Shown here: positions 56,301-64,000 of the stretch, in pieces
Layout of the letters: each line of letters starts with the position of its first letter
Position numbering within the stretch: position 1 is the stretch's first letter
DNA from: Lineus longissimus
Taxonomy: Eukaryota > Nemertea > Pilidiophora > Heteronemertea > Lineidae
Length of the DNA: 64,000 nt
Direction of reading: 5' to 3'
NCBI RefSeq assembly: GCF_910592395.1
Contig: NC_088311.1
Location: 2,546,501-2,610,500 of the forward strand
The notes under the pieces: model-generated
Database searches by the model: none
The model's input: the letters and a program-made list of their open reading frames with translations, nothing else
What the model was told of the DNA's origin: nothing
Program-made: the position numbers and the translations under genes

Positions 56301-59300
56301 TTGTAAAAGACCATTCAGATACAAGAGATAATACTTAGCCCTCGCCCAGATCTTATTGGTTTGTGGGAAGCATTCAGGGACTGAAGTCTCATTTCGTCCA
56401 ATCTTCTCCCATGATTAACCTCACCACGATTTTATTATGGTCTTCGAAGGCAAATCTCTCAGAAACTATTCCATCTTAACCAGAACATTATATGGCGACA
56501 GCCATCCCTTATTGCAGAATTCTCATTAGAATAGACAATGGTATGGACGTTCGAATCGGCTCTATACTGATTACTTCAAATGAAGACTTGAGTCCAATCA
56601 AAAAGTTTTGCTGGGGCCCAGCTGGTGCTCTGATCTTGTTCCTGACTCCCCTGGCTATGCAGTTTAGTTCATTATTTATGTCCAATCGCAAGTAACACAT
56701 ATCTATTCTTGGGTTATTACTAAAGAATTTGGATCAATTTGTCCTTAAGCTTGGTGAGATTTGCAATCTTATGTATTCTCATCTTGCATCTTCTTAAGGC
56801 GCCAGTTGACACGATGCGACAACGCCACAAGAAGGGGATTGTTTTTGAATGCCCTACTGTGGTTTGCGGGATAAAAGCTTCCTTTCTGGTCATGGGGTTG
56901 GGCAGAACACCTCTGTTGGCCTCCATCGCTCTGCAAATCGCTCTTGCATGAAAGGTTTTCTTCTGACCCTTGGTGGGCATCTCCCCCGCCCGCTCTAGCT
57001 ATACGGCCCTGCTATACGACTGAGAACCTATACCCATGACACGAATGAATTGAGGATTCCCTTGAGTAGAAGTTGGAGTTGTTTTCGAAAAGGAGTGTTT
57101 ACATGTGGGTAATTCTGAGGGAAGCCGATAAGCGTAGCATTGTTTTGGAAACGGAGCATACTCACAAATGAGTTTTATCAATCATTCTATTTGATATCTA
57201 TCTACGAAGACTTATGTGGAATATTGAAGATGTCCAATCATCTCGGCGCACGGTGATAAGCAGTAGACGTAGGTGGTGAACGAAAATATGACTCGAGCAA
57301 AGTTATCAGAAGTGATGCTGAAGATTTGTATGTGGCCTAATTGCATATATACCTTTGCCATTCACAATTTAAACACAATGATATCTTTCGTAGTCTTGGT
57401 GGAATGGAATTTGAGAATAACTTGTCAATTTTTGTTTTTCTGTCCTACTCCGTTAACCTTTTGGAGAATCTAATGGTTGATGAAGATATTATCTAAAACG
57501 ATGAGTGTGACTCCTGACGTGTGATTTTCTCACTTCTCGACCTCTAAAAACTACTCCAATGTGTCATATCTCTTAGACGTCAAAATGATTAAAAAAAAAG
57601 ATCATTCTGTGTGAAGATTATTTTGTGTTTTGTACATTCTTTGTGAAAATGATTTTTTTAAATGTATCATCACTTCGGATCTGTCAAAGGGCAATTTCCT
57701 TTTGAATTCTGACGGCAAACAAATGATTTACAGAATCCAAATGAAGCTATGAAATCTGATCTTCCGGCAAAGAAAGGCTTCCTTTGAAAATCCGATTTGT
57801 TTTAATGTCAAGTTCTTCACACCCAGCATTTTCGCGAGCGTCTATTAAATATCACTTTGAAACACAATATGCAAACTTTTGAGTGTTCGTCTTGAATATG
57901 ATCTCAGTAGGCGAAGATCGTATTAAAAATCAGGAGAGAAAATCCTCATCTAGAATTCTTGCAATTTTCTTTGACGAGGGATGAACAATACAAATCCAAA
58001 GACGATACATTTTACTCGGAATACATTCAAAGGATGGTATTTTCTTAACAAATACGCGTTTTGTTAGATGACGATGGAGCTTTGGCGACAAGAGCATTGT
58101 TCTAATAAGCATTTGTTTTCGTGATCACCTGGGAGATGCTTTAGAGTGGCACACTCGTATCTTGAAATTATAGTTTGCAATTGTTGCTTTTATTCTTGCT
58201 TCTCAGGGATTTATAAGCAATAAGGCTTATCCGTCGCATGCCCTCTAGGTCAGTATTTTGTAGCACTTCACTATGTACTTTACACTCAGCGTCTCAAATT
58301 CATTTCCCTGTTGCAAAACAAAAAACTCTATTGGCAGTTCTTTGATATGATATCTTATAGGTATACTATGATAAATTGACAATGTCCAACCTATGGCTCG
58401 AATTACACGGAAACGGCATATTTCTTATATGAAATGTTTTGCTATTATGTCTAACATAGGCTGAAATGGAACCAAAAGTTAATTTTTGGCCTGCCAAGCA
58501 TTTCTCTGTAGAAAATGTACGGGTGTATATATGGCTTAAGTATACTTAACGTGAACTAAAAATGAGGGTCATTTCACACGATATTTTCAGTGTTACCCAT
58601 ACAACATAATGATATCTTGCGTAAAATGTACTATAGATGTGCACAGGTTGTGATGAGATGGACATTAGAATTGCTGATATTATAGACTATGGGTAATTTT
58701 GCAATACTGTTGTGGGGTGACGGGTGTAAAGTGTATGGATCATGTCGGCATCAGGTTGACAATGAGCGTTTCATTTTGCCGTAGGTAGACGGCAGAGTCG
58801 ATTGCTAGTTTTGGATTAAGCTCCTTTGTAGGATTTAGTGTACCAAACGACAAACGTAGAAATATCTTGGAACGAAAGTCTTATTTCATCGAGGAATCCG
58901 ATATGCTTTCTTACAGTTTTCCAATATTTGTACGTGACATAACTCCATGCGATTCATTTACAAAGTTGAAGAAAATGACGGCAGCGAATCAAGTCCGTTT
59001 ATCGCAAGAGTGTGTTATCAGCAACCTGAGAAAAAACACCACACTCTCCAACTCGTGTTGACAAAGGGACCAACACAATGATAGGTTTTAGATGCTCTGG
59101 AATTATCAACGCTTTTTCTGCTCATAAGTTCTTAGAAAAAGAATACTTACAAATGGCATGCACGTTTTTTATTTGCCGAGATAATGGAGTGTCGCTGAAA
59201 TATCAGATATAACAGAGCATTGTTATGCGCAACATCTTACATGTTATGGATTTATTTCTGCCATTTTTTTTCCTTGCCTAAGTTTGATACAAGGTGTAGC

Positions 59301-59679
59301 ATTTCAGTCCTATATATTAACACCCTTACACCGACAGGTTATAGTGAACAAGAAAAGTGTTTTAAAAAACACAGGGCGTGGTGTGATTGGGTATTAGTTC
59401 TGTATACAGAAGATTAGAGTCTTGCTTTTTAAGCAATCTGCAGATATTTTAATTGGTAAGGCCCTGGTTGGTTGTTTGGTCATAATCTTATAATCGCCAG
59501 CGTATCCCTGTGAACGCTTTGGTCATTTTCAGTTGGGCCAGTGTAATATGTGGTTGTTCCCCAAATGTGTCAGGGTTTCCATACAAAGACAGGTAGAGGG
59601 ACCAACCCTTTTCAGTAGGGGATAGACAGATGAACTAGTCAAAGTATCTTTTCTGTCCATTATCATAGTGGCGAGTGCT
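53345..59679. other. Non-coding stretch between the SINE and the Helitron flank
   Basis: The longest frame is 131 codons at 54257-54652 (minus), with no recognisable domain. A good plus-strand acceptor-like tract ends at about 55905 but leads into stops within 20 codons in each frame. The 22-bp repeat at 56103 is listed separately. I see no gene. Confidence 0.55.
56103..56140 (+). repeat. 22-bp direct repeat, two copies
   Basis: TCATGTCAGTGAAACT occurs at 56103-56118 and again at 56125-56140, joined by GTCCAG. This is a small local duplication. Confidence 0.9.
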
Positions 59680-59909
59680 TCAGATCATTTCACCAGGATT
59701 TTGTTCTGGGTAGAACAGATTTATGGCAAACTGAAGTCGTTCTTCCTGCTTGTCCTTTTGAATGTTGCATGCGTCCTTGGTTATCAACTTTTGCTGGTTC
59801 TTCCTTGGGTTGATGTTGCCAAATGCAGTGGGCGTCATGATACTTTTGAGATGGTCCGTTAGTCTGGGAGTTGGTGGATGAGTACCATGTGGCGAAACAC
59901 TGTGACTGT
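59680..59909 (-). CDS. Coding-like segment, possible terminal exon, unrecognised
   Basis: On the minus strand a pyrimidine-rich tract ending in CAG (intron side ends at 59910) resembles a splice acceptor. The frame after it stays open for 75 codons to a TGA at 59680-59682. The product is charged and mixed in composition, with a K/D/E/Q-rich part near LITKDACNIQKDKQEERLQF. The codons favour AAG, AAC and GAC over AAA, AAT and GAT, unlike the AT-rich surroundings, which suggests real coding. The frame also runs open above the acceptor for at least a few dozen codons, so the exon start is uncertain. An alternative end is a donor-like GTGAAA near the CCTGGTGAAATG stretch. I do not recognise the protein. 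It lies on the same strand as the Helitron, about 0.7 kb beyond its stop. It may be a host exon, an older transposon fragment or a chance frame. Confidence 0.3.
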
Positions 59910-59974
59910 CTGATGATGAATGAAGAGAGTGGAGGATGATGTTTTGTAGAAATATATTGACCTTTATTACAAAA

Positions 59975-60115
59975 GAACAGAATCAGCAGCATATCATTAA
60001 TTGCAAGTAATTACATACAGACAGAATTGGCAGTAAATATTTTGTTGCAAGACTAATTTGATGGCGAACAGAATCAACAGTAATAATAGTATGTGAGTTG
60101 TAGCAAGTTCTAGCT
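59975..60115. repeat. Degenerate tandem repeat, period about 46 bp, three copies
   Basis: A core related to ACAGAATCAGCAG recurs at 59976-59989, 60021-60033 and 60068-60084. It is followed each time by an AT-rich spacer and a TTGCAAG/TAGCAAG block (60001, 60045 and about 60101), so the whole unit repeats rather than just the core. It lies just downstream of the Helitron gene. Subterminal minisatellites are known in some Helitron-related elements, so it may belong to the element, but it could equally be host sequence. Confidence 0.55.
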
Positions 60116-60155
60116 ATGTGGACTTTGCCTCAATAATTTTTGGCATTGCACTGTT

Positions 60156-60180
60156 ACTAGCGAGTCAAGGATTATTGCTC
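60156..60180 (-). other. Candidate Helitron 3' terminus (hairpin plus CTAG)
   Basis: Read on the minus strand, an imperfect hairpin (GAGCAA pairing with TTGACTC across one bulged A, 60180 to 60162, six-base loop) is followed by one base, then CTAG at 60160-60157, then T at 60156. Known Helitrons end in CTRR, insert between A and T, and carry a short hairpin a few bases before the end. The hairpin here is short and sits closer to the end than usual. A second CTAG followed by T lies at about 59633-59637 with a weaker four-pair hairpin. Chance occurrence is likely enough that this remains a guess. Confidence 0.25.
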
Positions 60181-60608
60181 TTTTAAGGCGTGCAGTTAAT
60201 TTTCATGGATATTGACGTGCACTCGTTGATTTGTTCTGATGTGCAGTTATTGTAAAGAATGATGATTGGCAATATATACAAGTTGACAATGATGGGAAGA
60301 GAAGGTGCAGGTGAATAGTAAAAGTTGCTAAGTATAGGTGCCAAATGGATGGATGACGAGGGCAATGGTTAAATGATTATAGAGAGGCCGTGTAAGTATC
60401 TTGGTACGATCCCATGGGTGATGATACCGGCAATTGTTGTTGAACGTATTTACAAGGTTATTGACATATTGTTTCATACCTCTTGGTTTTTGTGCTAATT
60501 AGATTATTAGGCAGGTTATTGTCTGTGGCTTAAGCGATTTTTTCACGGGTCTGTGTCACGACATGTTGTAATTGTCTGCCCATTATTGGAGGTTGCAAAA
60601 TAGTGGCA
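60181..60608 (-). other. 3' untranslated region of the Helitron gene
   Basis: This stretch lies between the Rep-helicase stop codon and the candidate element terminus. I see no second gene and no canonical AATAAA on the coding strand here. The nearest AATAAA on the minus strand is at 59967-59962, beyond the candidate terminus, which could mean that the element extends further left than proposed or that transcripts end outside it. Confidence 0.4.
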
Positions 60609-63600
60609 TCAGCGTAATGTTGTTGTTTGACGCAGGCGCTTCATTTCTTGAAGTGCAGATTTGGATGCAGCGAAACCTGGTGATTTCTTTTGTATGTGTG
60701 TTATGGCTAGACCACTCATGTTGCGCACACGGGATAGTGCAACGTATGCCATGCCTGATGTAAACATTTTGGGTCCTAGGTCAAGGACTGCTGAGTCTAA
60801 AGATGTGCCTTGCATTTTATGGATGGTAGTTGCGTAGCACAGCTTTAATGGGAATTGAGTTCTGTTGATGGTTGTGTTGTATTTGCCATAGAATGTTGCA
60901 GTGATTGGTTGGATTGGTATGGCGTTTGGGTGTTTTGTGGAGGTTTTGTACTTGTTGCCTATTTGTTGTTTGTGGAAAGTGATGAGGACTGTGCTGTTAT
61001 TGATGTTTGTATTGGGTATGATTTCTGTGACAGTACCTGTTGCACCATTGACTAGGCCTGCGGTTGTATCAAGATTTCTGATCAGCATGACAGGTGCACC
61101 AGGCGCAAGTACCAGAGTGTGTACGAGTGCAGCGCAATCACGTTCATCTGTAGGTAGTAATTCTTGCAAGGTTTTTGGTGGTGTACAGTTATTGGTGATG
61201 CTGTCAGTGGCATGCAGTGTATGTTGATGGTGTTGTTCTGATATCTTGGCTTGGTTGTGTTGGTGGCACTGTTTGTTGGTGGGGTACAAGCGGATTGCTG
61301 TATGAAATGGTGGTTGGTTCAGGGCAGCAGGGGTGAGAAGGCGCTCATGTAAAGTTTGCATGTCGTGTGTGGTGTGGAGGCCTAAGCGGAATCTGTTTAG
61401 GAGTTGTGCGTAGGACTGATCGCTGGCCTGCCTGTAATTTGTTTGTAGTTCCAGTAGTGTGAAGACATCTTTCCACAAGTGTATGGTGGTGTCCGGTGTT
61501 GGGGTTGCAAAGATGTATTTACCCATGACTGGTTTTAGCTGGAAGAAGTCGCCGAATGCTAGGATTGAGATGCCGGCGAAGAGTTGATCAGTGTTGTCTG
61601 TTGCGAAGATTTCTGTGAGGCGTTGGTGTATGATTGTGAATGTTTTGATGGAGACCATGCTAATCTCGTCAATAATGAGGTAGTGGATATTTTTCCACAG
61701 TTTGCGCAGGTCTGCTAATTTTTCCCCTTTGAGTGGTTGGTAATTGGCCGACTTGTGGTGTTCGACGGGAAGGTTGAGAGCTTTGTGTAATGTGATGCCA
61801 TTGATGTTGTATGCTGCCACACCTGTGGGTGCTGTGAGGATTGGTAGTGACTGTGGTGATGATCGTAGGAGGTATTGTGTGCAAGCAGTGATAGTGTGGC
61901 TTTTGCCTGTGCCAGCGCCACCAGTGATGAAGAGGCGCAGGGGTGGTGGTTTTTTTGGCGACAGTTTGGTGTGGTATGCATGCAGTTCTTTGGTGTATTG
62001 TGCGAGTAGTTGTATCATGTGTGTTTGTTCATCACCAAGATGCTTCATCAGATGTAAGTACTGTTCTTGCGGGAGCTGTGTCTGGATATCTGTAAGTGTT
62101 ATGTTGTCAGTAATTGGGTCTGGTGAGTTATTACTCTCAATATCAATGTCGTGAATATCATTCTGATAGACTGTGTAGTCTGGCTGTACGCGTGTGGTGG
62201 GCTCGTCTGTGATGTCAAGAATGGTGGCAGTTGTGGCTGGTGCTGTGGTGTGGTTTATTATGGGTAGCACGGCATCTATGTCAAGGTTTTCTATGACGTC
62301 CAGGGCCGTTTGTACTTCGTGTAAGAAATGATCATGCAAGTCAGCCATTTGTACCTGTTGTTGTTGTGTGCTGAGTGTTTCATATGCTGTTTTGCCTGAT
62401 GGGATGAGTTGTTCTTGGGGGCAGTGGAAGGGTACATGTAGCAGTAGGATCTTATAATAGTAGTCGTCGCCATCTTGTTCGATTGTTTTGGTATGAGTTT
62501 TGATGCAAGCATTCTTGGTGCGTTTATGTATGTAACCAGCGTTGTGTTGTAAACAAATGGCACCTTTTGGAGGGTTGGTTTTGTAGTATTGATATTGGGC
62601 TGCAAATTGGAATAAGGTCATGTTGTGGAATGCAGTAGTGTGTGGCCTTTTAGTGTAGTGGTCTATGATGTCTTGTACAAAAATATTTGTGTCATTAGCA
62701 TTGAGATCAGTTAGCTCAGCGGCAGGTTTTAGTATTGAGATTTTGTCTCGTGGACGGGAGGTATTGATGTGAATGACTACACGTGATGCGCCTTTCATCT
62801 GGTGGCCTCCTAGGCGCGTGACTGCCTCTTGTGCACTAATTTGTCTGTTGTTGAGAACTTTGTTGCCAATGACCCGTAGGATCTTGTGTTCAGATGGCTG
62901 TGTCTGTGCTGATAATGATGCTGTGGCTGCTTTGATTTGTTTCGCTAAATCACCGCTCTCTGGTTTGCAAATGTATGTTGTGATGTAGTATGCTGCTGGA
63001 ACAGCGGCCCCAACCATTTGTATATCCATATTTGCCTCCCATGTGCAAAGGATTGTGGGATTATATGCATTGATCATGGTTTCATGAGATCTTCTTTTCA
63101 AGTTGTAGAAATGTTTATGTTTTGTTGGGTCTGAGGGATTTTTTATGATTGTATCATCTGTGATGGGTTGGGGGAAATTGAATCGACAGGTACACTGGTT
63201 TTTTGGGCACTTTTTGGTGCAGGTTGGGGTGTGATTATGTGCTTGTAGGGATTTGACGAGATGGTGAAGTACAGGGTCTGTTTCTTCTGCTGGTAACTGG
63301 CATGATATGTATTTGTCAATGAATGCAGGGGCATCATGTATCCCTTTGGTGGTAAGGAGGTTAGGTGCATCTGTGATCCAGAAGAGGCTGTGGACGTGAG
63401 GTACGCCACGTAACTGAAACTCCAGGCGCCAGAAATAATCTTGCACATGACCTAATGGTTGTTGGGGGCCGAGAATGACATTATGCAGCAATTGGTGCCA
63501 ACGGAAGCAGAAATGATGGACAGCAGGTACTGGATTGTTGATTATCAGGGTCTGGCGTTGGGATTTTGTCAATTCAGATACCGTGGGCACCGGAATCATA

Positions 63601-64000
63601 CAGTTGGGGTTGAATTGAATGATAGCATCTATCATATCATCCCAGCCCATGTCATTTGCTGATAGAGTGAGGAAGAATGTTGGTGGGCCTAAGTTGTGGT
63701 AAAGGGTTAACAGGTCTAGTTTTGTAGCATACCAATAGGGGTTGGTGCCACGTATTTGTTTGAGGAATGACCAGCTGTTGTGGAGGAATCGTTTGTCTGT
63801 TGTATTCTGTTGTAATTGCTGTACCGTTGTTTGTCTGTAACTGTTGTTAGAGTGTTTTCTCACAGCAATGGATATTGCCGATTGTAGTTTATGTTGTTCA
63901 AAATTATTGAGCATCCAGAAAATGTATGGAATGTCTGTTGCAAAGGGTGATGCATGAGTGTTTAGGCGGGTCTGTATGTAGTCCGTTATTGATAGGGCAT
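60609..64000 (-). CDS. Helitron Rep-helicase transposase, partial (N-terminus beyond the right edge)
   Basis: This is the replication initiator/helicase protein of a Helitron rolling-circle DNA transposon. In the known family the HUH Rep domain nicks and joins single-stranded DNA at the element ends and the Pif1-type helicase unwinds the strand, in the nucleus. Numbering from the Met at 63914: the Helitron N-domain block with RGTPYW-like and LGPPTFFLTLSA motifs spans about 54-86; the HUH motif is H173-V-H175; a Cys/His cluster (H226, H228, C232, C236, C241, C243) precedes CRFNFP; the two catalytic tyrosines are Y310 and Y314. Helicase motifs follow: Walker A GGAGTGKS 665-672, APTGVAA 695-701, Walker B IIDE 747-750, FGDFFQLKPV 787-796, NYRQ 826-829, IHKMQGTS 1031-1038 and YVALSRVR 1057-1064. 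The stop codon is at 60609-60611. The Met at 63914 is not the start: 28 further codons without a stop reach the edge and include a YIQTRL segment typical of the family. No C-terminal endonuclease of the Helentron type follows. No disabling change is visible in the part seen. Confidence 0.95.
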   Translation of the reverse strand, partial: ALSITDYIQTRLNTHASPFATDIPYIFWMLNNFEQHKLQSAISIAVRKHSNNSYRQTTVQQLQQNTTDKRFLHNSWSFLKQIRGTNPYWYATKLDLLTLYHNLGPPTFFLTLSANDMGWDDMIDAIIQFNPNCMIPVPTVSELTKSQRQTLIINNPVPAVHHFCFRWHQLLHNVILGPQQPLGHVQDYFWRLEFQLRGVPHVHSLFWITDAPNLLTTKGIHDAPAFIDKYISCQLPAEETDPVLHHLVKSLQAHNHTPTCTKKCPKNQCTCRFNFPQPITDDTIIKNPSDPTKHKHFYNLKRRSHETMINAYNPTILCTWEANMDIQMVGAAVPAAYYITTYICKPESGDLAKQIKAATASLSAQTQPSEHKILRVIGNKVLNNRQISAQEAVTRLGGHQMKGASRVVIHINTSRPRDKISILKPAAELTDLNANDTNIFVQDIIDHYTKRPHTTAFHNMTLFQFAAQYQYYKTNPPKGAICLQHNAGYIHKRTKNACIKTHTKTIEQDGDDYYYKILLLHVPFHCPQEQLIPSGKTAYETLSTQQQQVQMADLHDHFLHEVQTALDVIENLDIDAVLPIINHTTAPATTATILDITDEPTTRVQPDYTVYQNDIHDIDIESNNSPDPITDNITLTDIQTQLPQEQYLHLMKHLGDEQTHMIQLLAQYTKELHAYHTKLSPKKPPPLRLFITGGAGTGKSHTITACTQYLLRSSPQSLPILTAPTGVAAYNINGITLHKALNLPVEHHKSANYQPLKGEKLADLRKLWKNIHYLIIDEISMVSIKTFTIIHQRLTEIFATDNTDQLFAGISILAFGDFFQLKPVMGKYIFATPTPDTTIHLWKDVFTLLELQTNYRQASDQSYAQLLNRFRLGLHTTHDMQTLHERLLTPAALNQPPFHTAIRLYPTNKQCHQHNQAKISEQHHQHTLHATDSITNNCTPPKTLQELLPTDERDCAALVHTLVLAPGAPVMLIRNLDTTAGLVNGATGTVTEIIPNTNINNSTVLITFHKQQIGNKYKTSTKHPNAIPIQPITATFYGKYNTTINRTQFPLKLCYATTIHKMQGTSLDSAVLDLGPKMFTSGMAYVALSRVRNMSGLAITHIQKKSPGFAASKSALQEMKRLRQTTTLR

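Larger units (their letters stand above)
60157..64000 (-). mobile_element. Helitron transposon, 3' part; 5' end outside the window
   Basis: The element is defined by the intact Rep-helicase gene. Transcription runs leftward, so the element's 3' end lies at a lower coordinate than 60609 and its 5' TC end is beyond 64000. The left boundary given is only a candidate, based on a CTAG followed by T with a small hairpin just inside it. The gene-bearing region is visibly rich in G and T on the plus strand (A and C on the coding strand), unlike the flanking DNA, which supports a foreign block. Helitrons carry no terminal inverted repeats or target duplications, so the left edge cannot be confirmed from one copy. 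The element may extend further, into the repeat at 59975-60115 or beyond. Confidence 0.6.

Noticed and set aside
59633-59660. Second CTAG followed by T as an alternative Helitron 3' end
   Set aside because: Its hairpin has only four base pairs and it lies beyond the coding-like segment; less convincing than 60157.
61669-63448. Several 70-136 codon open frames on both strands inside the Helitron gene
   Set aside because: They are alternative-frame shadows of the 1,101-codon Rep-helicase frame, with Thr/His-rich or Cys/Val-rich composition imposed by it.

Overview
The window looks like nuclear DNA from an invertebrate animal, probably marine, although the sequence does not settle the species. 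The basis is about 60 kb of AT-rich, low-density DNA with simple-sequence and degenerate tandem repeats, one tRNA-derived SINE-like element, and a Helitron at the right edge. There is no bacterial-style packing of genes, no operons and no CRISPR array. No rRNA or intact tRNA gene was found.

The only gene called with high confidence lies on the minus strand from position 60609 to the right edge. It encodes the Rep-helicase protein of a Helitron rolling-circle transposon. The HUH motif, the two-tyrosine motif, a Cys/His cluster and every Pif1-family helicase motif are intact. The reading frame is still open at position 64000, so the true N-terminus lies outside the window and the first methionine inside it (63914) is internal. 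Below the gene are a CTAG/hairpin candidate for the element's 3' terminus (about 60157-60180), a degenerate repeat with a period of about 46 bp (59975-60115), and a coding-like open segment on the same strand (59680-59909). That segment could be a host exon, part of the Helitron, or a captured fragment.

The other 59 kb contains no gene I can name. Its open frames are at most about 130 codons, which is within chance expectation for this length. It could be a large intron or intergenic DNA near a regulated gene. Features seen are a tRNA-promoter SINE (about 53160-53344, minus); a possible 65-codon exon weakly like an IgGFc-binding-type domain (15426-15620, minus); several tandem repeats with periods of about 130, 31, 21 and 22 bp, and one less regular array; a compound GGT/GGC microsatellite; a G17 tract; and some strong palindromes. 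One palindrome at 8275-8286 matches the MORE site bound by POU/Oct dimers, and a GC-rich E-box cluster lies at 42965-43003.

The Helitron is the one self-contained functional unit visible. I did not find a convincing undescribed system beyond it. The most useful leads are its missing N-terminus, its 3' boundary and the coding-like segment next to it.
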